A stretch of 48,171 nt of DNA from an uncultured Ruminococcus sp. (GCA_902785555.1 CACZZB010000009.1:1-48171), one strand, 5' to 3'; shown: positions 17,572 through 25,821, counted from the stretch's first letter. The notes: generated from the letters alone by a model not told the origin. Program-made: numbers and translations.

Positions 17572-17599
17572 AGAGTGGAGTGTTGAGAGTGGAGAGTTG
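17572..17599. repeat. 14-bp tandem duplication in the dacF upstream region
   Basis: AGAGTGGAGTGTTG (17572-17585) is followed directly by AGAGTGGAGAGTTG (17586-17599), with one difference. It lies just upstream of the dacF ribosome-binding site in a 118-base intergenic region. Confidence 0.7.
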
Positions 17600-17673
17600 A
17601 GCTTTCCCAATATCCTTACACTTTACTCTTTTAAAAAATTATATGCTTTGAAGATACGGTATATTAAAATTTT

Positions 17674-18300
17674 TTATTTCTTTTTTCTGCGTCCGGTTTC
17701 TTTTTTTTCTTCCTTATTATTGTTCAAATCAACGCTGAAATCCTGACTCATGAACTCATCTATCTCACGCTGTAATCTTGCAATCGGCAGACCTACTATA
17801 TTATAATAATCACCTTTTATGCCCTTGATAAACAATGCCGCCCTGCCCTGTATGCCGTAACCGCCTGCTTTGTCATAAGGTTCGGGAGTTACTACATATC
17901 TTTCTATTTCTTCATCTGTCAGCGGATAAAATTCCACCTCAGTTACTTCAGAAAAACTATGGTATTTCTCCATATAGAAAAGGCAGCAGCCTGTTATGAC
18001 TCTGTGCGTCTTGCCTGACATCAGTTTCATCATTTCCCTTGCATCATCCGTTGAACGGGGCTTATTGAGTATCGCTCCGTCAACTATCACAGAAGTATCA
18101 CAGCCTATAACAAGCGACCTTCTGTACGCCTTCGCAACCGTTTCAGCCTTTTTGCACGCAAGATATTCTGGACAGTTATCCACCCCCAATTCTTTCGGAA
18201 CTACTTCCTTTAATCTTGACGGTATAACCTTGAACTCGTCATACAGTCTTGAAAGAAGCTCCTTTCTCCTCGGTGATGCAGATGCCAATATTACTTCCAT
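17674..18300 (-). CDS. maf: Maf-like nucleoside triphosphate pyrophosphatase
   Basis: The Maf/Ham1-type enzyme hydrolyses dTTP/UTP or modified nucleotides to monophosphates and is linked to septum inhibition in Bacillus. The 208-residue protein opens with VILASASPRRKELL. It carries a GCDTSV-type acidic site near residue 68, the KPRSTDDAREMM segment and DKAGGYGIQG near 140. After residue 190 comes a lysine-rich tail (ending GRRKKK) beyond the usual Maf length of about 190. It lies 15 bases after rsmI in a yfiC-rsmI-maf operon. Confidence 0.92.
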   Translation of the reverse strand: MEVILASASPRRKELLSRLYDEFKVIPSRLKEVVPKELGVDNCPEYLACKKAETVAKAYRRSLVIGCDTSVIVDGAILNKPRSTDDAREMMKLMSGKTHRVITGCCLFYMEKYHSFSEVTEVEFYPLTDEEIERYVVTPEPYDKAGGYGIQGRAALFIKGIKGDYYNIVGLPIARLQREIDEFMSQDFSVDLNNNKEEKKETGRRKKK

Positions 18301-18315
18301 TCTTTTTCACTCCAT

Positions 18316-19134
18316 TTAAATCAATTCTTTATATATATCGCCTTTTTTAAAGCCAGTCAGTTTCGCCGATTCCTTTGCACTCTCCGAAAGAGACATCCCT
18401 TTTTCGGCAAGCTCTCTCGCCAGATTCACGGCATATTCAAGTGTGACTTCTTTTTCTTCACGCTTTGCACCCTCAATGACAAGCACTATCTCTCCTTTTA
18501 TATCCCCGTCAGCATAATTTTCAGCCGCCTGCTTCAGGGTCGTTCTTATAACTTCCTCGTGTATCTTCGTAAGCTCACGGACTATTGATATTCTCCTGTC
18601 ACCGAATGTTTTATACATATCCTTCAGGGTTGCTGTCAGTTTATGCGGTGCTTCGTAGAATATCATTGTACGCTCCTCATTCTTCACAGCTAAAAGATGT
18701 TCCCGTCTGCTCGGCTTATTCACGCTCAGAAAGCCCTCAAAAGCAAATCTTCCTGTCGGCAGACCCGATATTGCCAGAGCTGATGCCAATGCAGTCGGTC
18801 CCGGTACTGCACAGACGGTTATCCCCCTGTCTGCACACTGACGGACAAGAACTTCCCCGGGGTCTGATATACACGGCATTCCCGCATCAGTTACGATCGC
18901 ACAATTCTCCCCTTTCTCTATCCTGTCGCATATCTCATCTCCCCTGTCTATTGTATTGAACTTGTGATAGCTTATCATTGGGGTATTTATCTCAAATTTA
19001 TTCAGCAGTTTTATAGTTACCCTTGTATCCTCTGCCGCTATAAAATCTACTTCCCTGAGAGTTTCAACGGCTCTCGGGGAAAAATCCGACAGATTTCCTA
19101 TCGGTGTTCCCACTACATATAATTTTCCGCTCAT
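18316..19134 (-). CDS. rsmI: 16S rRNA (cytidine1402-2'-O)-methyltransferase RsmI
   Basis: RsmI is an SAM-dependent tetrapyrrole-methylase-fold enzyme that 2'-O-methylates C1402 in the ribosomal P-site region. The 272 residues show VVGTPIGNLSDFSPRA near residue 7, AAEDTR near 34, VTDAGMPCISDPG near 82 and VPGPTALASALAISGLP near 109. All are family hallmarks. The start overlaps the stop of the upstream methyltransferase by four bases, and an AAGGA site precedes the ATG. Confidence 0.96.
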   Translation of the reverse strand: MSGKLYVVGTPIGNLSDFSPRAVETLREVDFIAAEDTRVTIKLLNKFEINTPMISYHKFNTIDRGDEICDRIEKGENCAIVTDAGMPCISDPGEVLVRQCADRGITVCAVPGPTALASALAISGLPTGRFAFEGFLSVNKPSRREHLLAVKNEERTMIFYEAPHKLTATLKDMYKTFGDRRISIVRELTKIHEEVIRTTLKQAAENYADGDIKGEIVLVIEGAKREEKEVTLEYAVNLARELAEKGMSLSESAKESAKLTGFKKGDIYKELI

Positions 19135-19871
19135 ATATATCCTTCCTTGTATGCTCCGTATATCTCTATCATTTCATCCGAAAATTCTCCGCCCTCTTTT
19201 TCTATGAACAAAACAGGCTCTACTATCAGTCCATTCGGATTTCCTCCACGCCTGCCCTCTATCAGAAAAAGTTTCGGTGCTTTGTTCGGTCTTTGCTGTA
19301 CAAATCTAAGTCTTTTCGGCTCTATCCCGAATTTTCTCATTGACGTTATGACATCACTCAGTCTTTCGGGTCTCTGACACATACAGAATTTTCCCGAAAA
19401 ATTCAATAATCTTGACGCTGTATGTACTATATCATCCATTGTACATTCACTTTCATGTCTTGCGATTTTAAGCGAATCATCAGGGTTTACTATCCCTGTC
19501 CCGACAGCCTTATAAGGCGGATTGCATACTACCATATCATAAGACGAATACTTTACAAGTCCGTCAAGCTCTCTCAAATCGGCATTTATCACGCTGATAT
19601 TCTCTATATTATTCAGTCCAATACTCCTTTCAAGCATTGAACAGGCATTTTCCTGTATCTCAACTGCCGTGACGTGTTTCGGGATATTGTTTCTGCTCCA
19701 TATCAGTGGTATCGCACCGCATCCCGTCCCCAAATCGCAAGCTGTATCATTTTTCTTCGGCATTGCAAAATTCGCCAACAATACCGTATCTGTCCAGAAT
19801 TTATGTTTCCCTGAAACGATTATCCTTACACCGTTTCCGAGAGGTTCAAGCTTTTCACCGTCTTTCAGCAC
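19131..19871 (-). CDS. tRNA1(Val) (adenine37-N6)-methyltransferase-like protein (YfiC/TrmN6 family)
   Basis: The 246-residue class I SAM methyltransferase has an SAM-binding loop CDLGTGCGAIPL near residue 45 and the catalytic NPPY motif in VVCNPPYKAVG near 117. NPPY is the signature of N6-adenine and related exocyclic-amine methylases. In many Firmicutes this YfiC/YabB-type gene precedes rsmI, as here. I take the start to be the GTG at 19871, preceded by AAAAGGGGG. The tRNA target is inferred from the family. Confidence 0.88.
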   Translation of the reverse strand: MLKDGEKLEPLGNGVRIIVSGKHKFWTDTVLLANFAMPKKNDTACDLGTGCGAIPLIWSRNNIPKHVTAVEIQENACSMLERSIGLNNIENISVINADLRELDGLVKYSSYDMVVCNPPYKAVGTGIVNPDDSLKIARHESECTMDDIVHTASRLLNFSGKFCMCQRPERLSDVITSMRKFGIEPKRLRFVQQRPNKAPKLFLIEGRRGGNPNGLIVEPVLFIEKEGGEFSDEMIEIYGAYKEGYI

Positions 19872-19897
19872 TCAAAAACCCCCTTTTACGACAAATA

Positions 19898-19926
19898 ATT
19901 ATAACACAATATTCAGTTTCCGTAAA
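19898..19926 (-). promoter_or_regulatory. Promoter of the yfiC-rsmI-maf operon
   Basis: The minus strand has TTTACG (19921-19926), a 17-base spacer and TATAAT (19898-19903). A TG one base before the -10 makes it an extended -10 element. The -35 ends one base from the stop of the upstream YjbR/MmcQ gene. Confidence 0.75.
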
Positions 19927-19927
19927 G

Positions 19928-20293
19928 TCAATTTTTTCTCTTTTTTGAAACGAGTGCATAAGCCTCGTCTATTATCGGATAAATTTCATTTTCACCGACA
20001 CTTCCGTCTAAAACAACAGCTATCCAGTGTTCTTTGTTCATGTGATATGCAGGATAAAAACCCTTTTTCGAGGAAATAAGCAGGTCTTTGAAAGACGGCT
20101 CGCATTTTATATCAAGTATCATTGCTTCACCGTCTGAACCGTCAAGAACTTTTCTTTTGACATTCATACCCACAGCATACCATTTTTTGGTGTCATTATT
20201 GCGAAGTGCAAATGTATCGGGAAATTTCTCCCACAGGTATTCGGGCATTGTCCCGTACTTTTCATAAACATAATCCAAAATCTTTTCAATCAT
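19928..20293 (-). CDS. MmcQ/YjbR family protein
   Basis: The 121-residue protein matches the small YjbR/MmcQ family (CyaY-like fold, often called DNA-binding). It has an N-terminal helix, a strand with KWYAVGMNVKRKV, then ILDIKCEPSFKDLL and the typical GFYPAYHMNKEHWIAVVLDGSV segment. The cellular role of this family is not established. It has its own promoter and an AAAGGAG ribosome-binding site. It stands alone between the yfiC operon and the XRE regulator gene. Confidence 0.85.
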   Translation of the reverse strand: MIEKILDYVYEKYGTMPEYLWEKFPDTFALRNNDTKKWYAVGMNVKRKVLDGSDGEAMILDIKCEPSFKDLLISSKKGFYPAYHMNKEHWIAVVLDGSVGENEIYPIIDEAYALVSKKRKN

Positions 20294-20317
20294 AAAAATA
20301 CATCTCCTTTTACACTC

Positions 20318-20326
20318 AATTATACC
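20318..20326 (-). promoter_or_regulatory. Extended -10 promoter of the MmcQ/YjbR gene
   Basis: The minus strand reads TGGTATAAT here, an extended -10 element 25 bases before the ATG at 20293. The region expected to hold a -35 lies inside the terminator-like hairpin copy at 20335-20376. Confidence 0.55.
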
Positions 20327-20334
20327 ACAAAAAT

Positions 20335-20376
20335 AAACGGAACAGAAATAAAACTTTTCTGTTCCGCTATTTTTTT
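20335..20376. terminator. Terminator-like hairpin, first of two near-identical copies
   Basis: An 11-bp perfect stem (20338-20348 with 20356-20366) is followed by a run of seven T on the plus strand and by TTTATTTTTG on the minus strand. No plus-strand gene ends just upstream. It is a near copy of the hairpin at 20719-20758. Confidence 0.65.
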
Positions 20377-20418
20377 GAATAAAGGGGTATTTATTCCATA
20401 ATATAATGAATATATTAT

Positions 20419-20434
20419 AGGTGATATATAACCT
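20419..20434. promoter_or_regulatory. Palindromic candidate operator upstream of the XRE gene
   Basis: AGGTGATATATAACCT is a 16-base imperfect palindrome (AGGT and ACCT arms around an AT core), 40 bases upstream of the -10 at 20474-20479. Just before it is another imperfect inverted repeat, CCATAATATA / TATATTATAGG. Small XRE regulators commonly bind such dyads near their own promoter. Confidence 0.4.
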
Positions 20435-20473
20435 AATTTCAAGTATTTTTTTCTCTTTGTGATAAAATTTATG

Positions 20474-20479
20474 TATAAT
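20474..20479 (+). promoter_or_regulatory. -10 element of the XRE regulator gene
   Basis: TATAAT lies 22 bases before the TTG start, with a GGAGAG ribosome-binding site at 20490-20495. No convincing -35 is seen at the right spacing. Confidence 0.5.
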
Positions 20480-20501
20480 TTACAAATACGGAGAGATTAT
20501 T

Positions 20502-20735
20502 TTGGGATATTATTATAAAAGACTGAGAGAATTAAGAGATGACAATGACTATACCCAAAAATTTGTTGCAGATTATCTCAATATACGACAGGAATATTAC
20601 AGCAAGTATGAACTCGGCAAAATCGAAATACCTGCTCACATGATAAAGAAACTTGCAATCTTATATAAAGTGTCTACCGATTATATATTTGAACTCTCGG
20701 ACAAAGAACGACAAAAACAAACGGAACAGAAATGA
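20502..20735 (+). CDS. Small XRE-family helix-turn-helix regulator
   Basis: The 77-residue protein is essentially one HTH_3 domain: LRELRDDNDYTQKFVADYLNIRQEYYSKYELGKIEIPAHMIKKLAILYKVSTDYIFEL. It ends in a polar tail. The best start is the TTG at 20502, eight bases after GGAG, because no ATG exists before the HTH begins. It probably acts as a DNA-binding repressor; the target is unknown. It is flanked by two near-identical terminator hairpins in direct orientation, and a palindromic candidate operator lies upstream. No antitoxin/toxin partner or phage gene is adjacent. Confidence 0.85.
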   Translation: MGYYYKRLRELRDDNDYTQKFVADYLNIRQEYYSKYELGKIEIPAHMIKKLAILYKVSTDYIFELSDKERQKQTEQK

Positions 20736-20758
20736 AATTTTCTGCTCCGTTATTTTTT
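20719..20758. terminator. Bidirectional terminator between the XRE gene and trpS, second copy
   Basis: The stem CGGA(A)CAGAAA / TTTCTG(C)TCCG spans the XRE stop codon and is followed by a T-run on the plus strand. On the minus strand, downstream of trpS, it is followed by GTTTGTTTTTG. It serves the two convergent genes. Confidence 0.8.
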
Positions 20759-21863
20759 ACTTATTAGTCAATAATTTTTTCCACTCTTTGATAACTCTGC
20801 GGTCATCAAAATAATCTATCTGCATTGCTTTCTGTACACGCTCCAATGTCTTGTTTGTGCGTTCTCTTGCCTTCATAGTGCCTGCCATGAGAATATCATA
20901 TACCGTATCTATATCCTTTTCCCATTTCTGACGCTCTGCACGGATAGGAGTCAATGTTTCCTCAAGCACCTGTATCAAAAATTTCTTGCATACACCGTCA
21001 CCAAGTCCCCCTCTGCGGTAATGCTCCTTCATTTCATCAAGGTTCGCATACTGCGGAAGATACTCGGCAAAATGGTCATCACAGCACAGTGCATCAAGAT
21101 ATGTAAATACAACATTACCCTCGGTATGTCCTGGGTCTTCTATTCTAAGATGGGTCGGGTCAGTAAACATCTTTCCATTGACCTGTGTTTTGACCGTCTT
21201 TGGAGTATCAGACAAATAAATGCAGTTTCCAAGCGATTTACTCATTTTAGCCTTTCCGTCAACTCCCGGAAGCCTTCTTTGCATTTCATTATCAGGAATA
21301 ACCGCCTTGGGCAGTACAAGTGTTTCTCCGTATATTCTGTTGAATTTTTCAACTATTTCCCTTGTCTGTTCTATCATCGGAAGCTGGTCTTCACCGACCG
21401 GAACTATATTTGCATCAAAAGCTGTTATATCAGCCGCCTGTGACACAGGATATGCAAAGAAGCCTGCCGGCAAGCCTTCATCTGCGAATCCTCTCATCTG
21501 TATTTCAGCCTTTACTGTGGGATTTCGTGAAAGTCTTGCAGTCGTTACAAGATTCATATAGTAAAAAGTTAATGCGTGCAGAGCCGGCAAAGCTGACTGA
21601 ACACAAAATGTCACTTTCTCGGGGTCAAGACCTACCGATAAATAATCGAGTATCACATTGATAATATTACTTCTTATCTTTCCGGGATCATCAACATTAT
21701 CCGTCAATGCCTGATCATCTGCTATAAGAATATTTATCTCGTCATAAAGACCTGAATTCTGAAGTTCAACACGTCTTTTCAACGAGCCTACATAATGTCC
21801 CAGATGCAGACGACCTGTAGGACGGTCACCTGTCAATATGATTTGTTTTTGTATATTTTCCAT
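20757..21863 (-). CDS. trpS: Tryptophan--tRNA ligase TrpS
   Basis: This class I aminoacyl-tRNA synthetase charges tRNA-Trp. The 368-residue protein begins MENIQKQIILTGDRPTG and has the HIGH-type motif LHLGHYVGS near residue 20. The KMSKS loop (KAKMSKSLGN) lies near 220, with an anticodon-binding C-terminal part. It is longer than the compact ~330-residue bacterial form and carries an insertion-rich middle. The start at 21863 has GAAAGGAG upstream. A longer frame to 21920 is excluded because its first codons lie upstream of the -10 element. Confidence 0.96.
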   Translation of the reverse strand: MENIQKQIILTGDRPTGRLHLGHYVGSLKRRVELQNSGLYDEINILIADDQALTDNVDDPGKIRSNIINVILDYLSVGLDPEKVTFCVQSALPALHALTFYYMNLVTTARLSRNPTVKAEIQMRGFADEGLPAGFFAYPVSQAADITAFDANIVPVGEDQLPMIEQTREIVEKFNRIYGETLVLPKAVIPDNEMQRRLPGVDGKAKMSKSLGNCIYLSDTPKTVKTQVNGKMFTDPTHLRIEDPGHTEGNVVFTYLDALCCDDHFAEYLPQYANLDEMKEHYRRGGLGDGVCKKFLIQVLEETLTPIRAERQKWEKDIDTVYDILMAGTMKARERTNKTLERVQKAMQIDYFDDRRVIKEWKKLLTNK

Positions 21864-21908
21864 TTCAGGAAACTCCTTTCGACATTGCCATAAAAAACTC
21901 ATATCAGT

Positions 21909-21937
21909 AATATAGCACAAAAACAGATTTTAGTCAA
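21909..21937 (-). promoter_or_regulatory. Promoter of trpS
   Basis: The minus strand has TTGACT (21932-21937), a 17-base spacer and TATATT (21909-21914). The untranslated leader would be only about 40 bases, too short for a T-box. Confidence 0.8.
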
Positions 21938-21970
21938 TCCCTAAACATTCCGAAAAAAATCATATCAAAG

Positions 21971-22010
21971 CCCAAAAGCGTGATATGTCCATTAAAAACG
22001 TATCACGCTA
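21971..22010 (-). terminator. Hairpin after spoIIM
   Basis: The 9-bp stem AGCGTGATA / TATCACGCT (21978-21986 with 22000-22008), extended by a weak pair, is followed on the minus strand by TTTGGGCTTT. The short T-run makes it a modest terminator. Confidence 0.6.
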
Positions 22011-22036
22011 TATTTCAAAATGGCTCGTTTACAGGC

Positions 22037-22666
22037 TCAAAATTTGAATATCCACGAAAAACACATTGCAAACAGCATATCAATCAGTGATGACACCGTA
22101 CATAATATCAATAATACAAACATCATTTTCAGATATTTTTTCATCTGTATATGCGGATCATCCCGAACTTCATTCTTACCAAAAAGATTTATTATTTTTA
22201 CAGAATTAATCATCGCTTCCTGTGCAGCCTTTGATATAACTATCGAGGAAATGAACATTCCCGGAAGAACTATCAGAAGATTATAACCCACTCCGTAAAA
22301 ACCGTATAATCCGTACAGATATCCCACTGACAGTCCATAGCCGTATCCCTTGAAAAACGGCACTGTCCAAGAAAAAAATCCACCCCACAATGACAAACCC
22401 AATAAAAATATTATCATCAAAAATATAACAGCCGAACCGAATGATGATACAAATGCCGATAAAAGTCCCTGTGAACAGCGTATATGATAATTCGTCTGAA
22501 ATATGAAATCAAGCCGTTTCATCAGGTCACCGTCTGCATTTCTTCCCGAAACTGCTCCGAATATTATCCCCGTAAAAAGCACTGCACAGAATATTATCAA
22601 ACCTATATTCTTCCCTGAACCGTAATTTCGTAATTTGAACGGACTTGAAAATATTATATTCTTCAT
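22037..22666 (-). CDS. spoIIM: Stage II sporulation protein M-like membrane protein
   Basis: The 209-residue protein matches the SpoIIM (DUF95) family. An N-terminal helix (about 21-42) is followed by a soluble loop, then about four further membrane helices. The family block FKGYGYGLSVGYLYG lies near residue 105, followed by LLIVLPGMFISSIVI. In Bacillus, SpoIIM works with SpoIID and SpoIIP in peptidoglycan thinning during engulfment. The gene lies 58 bases after metH with no clear promoter between, so it may be read through from there. In some gut Clostridia the family is kept without observed spores. Confidence 0.85.
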   Translation of the reverse strand: MKNIIFSSPFKLRNYGSGKNIGLIIFCAVLFTGIIFGAVSGRNADGDLMKRLDFIFQTNYHIRCSQGLLSAFVSSFGSAVIFLMIIFLLGLSLWGGFFSWTVPFFKGYGYGLSVGYLYGLYGFYGVGYNLLIVLPGMFISSIVISKAAQEAMINSVKIINLFGKNEVRDDPHIQMKKYLKMMFVLLILCTVSSLIDMLFAMCFSWIFKF

Positions 22667-22724
22667 AAAGCATTAACTCCCGATATCTTTTTGTTAATGT
22701 TTATGAAAATCATATCACTAAAAT

Positions 22725-25091
22725 TCAGGCTGAATAAAATTTTTCCGCAAATCTTACACTGTCCATAGCATCTGCTCCGTAGAAATCCGCTCCTATCATA
22801 TCAGCGTATTCCTGATTCAATACCGCTCCTCCTACAAGAGTTTTTATCGACCTGTCAGTCTTATTCAGCAATTCTATCGTTTCAGCCATCGACGGCACTG
22901 TCGTTGTCATCAATGCACTAAGTCCCACTAATTTACAGTTATGCTCCAATGCACATTCAAGTATTTTTTCGGGCGGTACATCTCTGCCCAAGTCATACAC
23001 CGTGAATCCATAGCTCTCCATAAGGACTTTTACTATATTCTTCCCTATATCATGTATATCTCCCTTAACAGTTGCCAAAACTATCGCTTTGCTTTTATCA
23101 GCCTGTTCCGAGGGAATTTTCTTTTTGACTTCCTCAAATGACAGCGAAGCTGTTTCCGCACTCATCAGAAGCTGTGGCAGATACGCCTTTTTCTGCTCGA
23201 ATGCCGTTCCTATTTCATTCAATGCAGGCACTATATGTTTATTTATGACATCAAGCGGTGAAATACTCTCAAGCAATTTTTTCGTCTGCACAACTGCACC
23301 GTCTTTCAAGCCCTTTACTATACATACCTGCAAGGTTTCTTCCGTCTTTACATCACTTTTTACAGTCCCCTGAACCGCTGACGCATAATTTATATAATCC
23401 ACGCAACCCGTATCAAGCTGATTCAATGCCCTGTACGCATAATATACATTCATCATCTCGTCTGCAAACGGATTCATTATCGCACAATTCAGACCGCTCT
23501 GCAAAGCATTTGCATAAAATGTACTTGTCACAAGATTTCTCTGAGGAAGTCCGAAGGATATATTCGATATGCCAAGACTTGTCTTTACTCCCAATGCCCT
23601 TATCAGTCTTATACTTTCAAGAGTAACAACTGCACTTTCGGGATTTGATGAGATAGTCAATGCCAACGGGTCAACTATTATATCCTTTCTTGAAATACCG
23701 TATTCAGCGGCACGGGAAATTATCTTTTCCGCAATTTTCGCCCTGTCGTATGCATTATCAGGGATACCCTTTTCATCTATCGTCAATGCGATAAGTCCCC
23801 CACCGTATTTCTGCACTATCGGAAGAACATTTTTCATACTCTCCTCTGTACCGTTTACGGAGTTTACAAGGGGTTTTCCGTTGTATATCCTCATTGCCTG
23901 TTCAAGAGTTTCAAACTTGGTCGTGTCTATCTGCAAAGGCAAATCAGTTACTGCCTGTATCCCCGAAACACATTTTTTCATCATTTCCGTTTCATCAATT
24001 TCCGGCAATCCTACATTCACGTCAAGTATATGTACATTTTTATCTGCCTGTCGTACAGCTTCATTCAGAACATAATTCAAATCACCTGTACGTAAAGCCT
24101 CCTTTAATTTCGGCTTTCCTGTGGGATTTATCCTTTCGCCTATAAGAATAGGGTCTTTATCTATGATAACCGAATGGGTATAGGATGACACCATTGTAAA
24201 ATCTTTTTCCGTCGGATATTTATAAGGCAAATTTCTTGTTTTTTCTATAGTTTTTTGAATAAATTTTGCAGTAGTACCGCAACAACCCCCTAATATCGTT
24301 GCACCTCGTTCCGCTAACTGCACCATATAATCAGAAAATTCATCTTCATTGATATTAAAGACCGTTTCACCGTCCACGACTTCAGGCAGTCCCGCATTCG
24401 GATTCACTATTATCGGAGTAGAAGAATATTTCGCAAATTCATCTATTATTTCAAGCATTTTATCGGGTCCGAGCGAACAGTTCATTCCAAGACCGTCTAC
24501 ACCCAATCCCTCCAGCATTGCTATCATAGCCGCAGGGTCTGCACCTGTCATCAATTTTCCCGTACCGTCATATACATTCGTCACAAATATCGGCAAGTCA
24601 CTGTTTTCCTTTGCCGCCACAACTGCCGCTTTTGTTTCATAGCTGTCGTTCATTGTTTCAATTAGAACCAAATCAACGCCACATTCAACTGCAACTTTTA
24701 TATTATCCGCAAATATCGACACTGCTTCCTCAAATGGCAAATCTCCCAACGGTTCAAGAAGTCTGCCTGTCGGTCCCATATCAAAAGCTATATACTTTTC
24801 CTCATTATCCTCGACTTCCTCAACAGCTTTCTTTGCACATTCAATGCCTTTTCGTATGAGTTCCGCATAATTCAGAAATTTATTCCTGTTGATACCAAAA
24901 GTATTTGTCTTGATTATATTCGCCCCTGCTTTTAAATACGACTTATGCAGAGTGATTATCTTATGCGGCTGAGTGATATTCCACATTTCGGGACACTCAC
25001 CGGGTTTAAGTCCTTTCTTTTGCAGAACTGTTCCTGTTCCGCCATCAAAATATACTCGTTTTTCTTTTATCAATTCTCTTATATCTTTCAT
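22725..25091 (-). CDS. metH: Cobalamin-dependent methionine synthase MetH, form without reactivation domain
   Basis: MetH methylates homocysteine from methyltetrahydrofolate through B12. The 788 residues contain a homocysteine domain (about 1-290) with the zinc-binding cysteines in GMNCSLGP and GGCCGTT. The pterin-binding domain (about 310-570) starts IGERINPTGK. The B12 module (about 590-788) has the cobalamin-ligand motif DIHDIGKN near 670. The C-terminal SAM-binding reactivation domain of the ~1200-residue enzyme is missing. It is supplied by the upstream gene, whose stop overlaps this start by four bases. No SAM or cobalamin riboswitch is visible upstream. Confidence 0.95.
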   Translation of the reverse strand: MKDIRELIKEKRVYFDGGTGTVLQKKGLKPGECPEMWNITQPHKIITLHKSYLKAGANIIKTNTFGINRNKFLNYAELIRKGIECAKKAVEEVEDNEEKYIAFDMGPTGRLLEPLGDLPFEEAVSIFADNIKVAVECGVDLVLIETMNDSYETKAAVVAAKENSDLPIFVTNVYDGTGKLMTGADPAAMIAMLEGLGVDGLGMNCSLGPDKMLEIIDEFAKYSSTPIIVNPNAGLPEVVDGETVFNINEDEFSDYMVQLAERGATILGGCCGTTAKFIQKTIEKTRNLPYKYPTEKDFTMVSSYTHSVIIDKDPILIGERINPTGKPKLKEALRTGDLNYVLNEAVRQADKNVHILDVNVGLPEIDETEMMKKCVSGIQAVTDLPLQIDTTKFETLEQAMRIYNGKPLVNSVNGTEESMKNVLPIVQKYGGGLIALTIDEKGIPDNAYDRAKIAEKIISRAAEYGISRKDIIVDPLALTISSNPESAVVTLESIRLIRALGVKTSLGISNISFGLPQRNLVTSTFYANALQSGLNCAIMNPFADEMMNVYYAYRALNQLDTGCVDYINYASAVQGTVKSDVKTEETLQVCIVKGLKDGAVVQTKKLLESISPLDVINKHIVPALNEIGTAFEQKKAYLPQLLMSAETASLSFEEVKKKIPSEQADKSKAIVLATVKGDIHDIGKNIVKVLMESYGFTVYDLGRDVPPEKILECALEHNCKLVGLSALMTTTVPSMAETIELLNKTDRSIKTLVGGAVLNQEYADMIGADFYGADAMDSVRFAEKFYSA

Positions 25092-25681
25092 GATTTTATC
25101 CCCATTATTGCAGTTATAGATTTTACAGGTGTCATCAAATAGGCTGAATTGAGAGTTATCCCGAGAGTTTCAGCCGCACACAGTCTTTCCAGCAACGGCT
25201 TCTGTACTTCAAGTGAAACATCACCGTACCCCGGACTGAAACGGTTTGCACATTTCAATCCTGTTTTCATAATATCTGAAACATAGTCACAGAAAGATTC
25301 TATTGCTGCTGATGAAAGACCGTCTGTTACAAAATGTTCCGCCTGTGAGATGATATTCAGCCTTTTCAAAAGTCTGTCAACCGATATACCGGTTGTTACT
25401 GCCATTACAAAAGCCTCATTACACCCCTGCAAATTCTTATATAAATTTCGGCTCTCTATCTCGGCAAAGTCAAATTTACAGATATTTTCCTTTGACAAGT
25501 CAACTTCTGTTCTTATATATGCACACTTATATTCAACCGCTTCATTGAACTGTTTACGACACCTTTCAAGAAGTTCACTGTTATAATCCCTGTCGGTTTT
25601 CAGTCTAAGAGCAAGTTCATTTTTATTTATCTTTACATCTTCCGCATTTGCCGTTATTATCCTTATATCACTGTTTCTCAT
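25088..25681 (-). CDS. Stand-alone methionine synthase reactivation (SAM-binding) protein
   Basis: The 197-residue protein matches the MetH activation domain. The SAM-contact region RFSPGYGDVSLEVQ (near residue 154) corresponds to the RPAPGYP-type motif of full-length MetH. It should rebind SAM and remethylate inactive cob(II)alamin on MetH. It overlaps metH by four bases, so translation is probably coupled. The start at 25681 has GGTGG upstream. An in-frame codon at 25726 lies upstream of the -10 element and is rejected. Confidence 0.9.
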   Translation of the reverse strand: MRNSDIRIITANAEDVKINKNELALRLKTDRDYNSELLERCRKQFNEAVEYKCAYIRTEVDLSKENICKFDFAEIESRNLYKNLQGCNEAFVMAVTTGISVDRLLKRLNIISQAEHFVTDGLSSAAIESFCDYVSDIMKTGLKCANRFSPGYGDVSLEVQKPLLERLCAAETLGITLNSAYLMTPVKSITAIMGIKS

Positions 25682-25697
25682 AATTACCACCGTTTTT

Positions 25698-25726
25698 ATT
25701 ATATCATAAAAGAAATTTTCTTTCAA
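25698..25726 (-). promoter_or_regulatory. Promoter of the MetH activation protein-metH operon
   Basis: The minus strand has TTGAAA (25721-25726), a 17-base spacer and TATAAT (25698-25703) with an extended TG. The -10 is 16 bases before the ATG, giving a very short leader. Confidence 0.75.
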
Positions 25727-25727
25727 T

Positions 25728-25782
25728 AAAAAACAGGATACCCATACAGGAAATATTCTAAAAATCTCCTGTACAGGTATCC
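25728..25782 (-). terminator. Intrinsic terminator of the amylase gene
   Basis: On the minus strand GGATACC...ACAGGA pairs with TCCTGT...GGTATCC (arms within 25736-25782, interrupted by a small internal mismatch). It is followed by TGTTTTTT. Confidence 0.85.
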
Positions 25783-25821
25783 AAAATTCAGAAGGTAGTT
25801 ATGAAAATGTTATAAGCTATA

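Noticed and set aside
21864..22036. Possible T-box before trpS
   Set aside because: The promoter at 21909-21937 leaves a leader of about 40 bases, and no AGGGTGGNACCGCG-type core is present.
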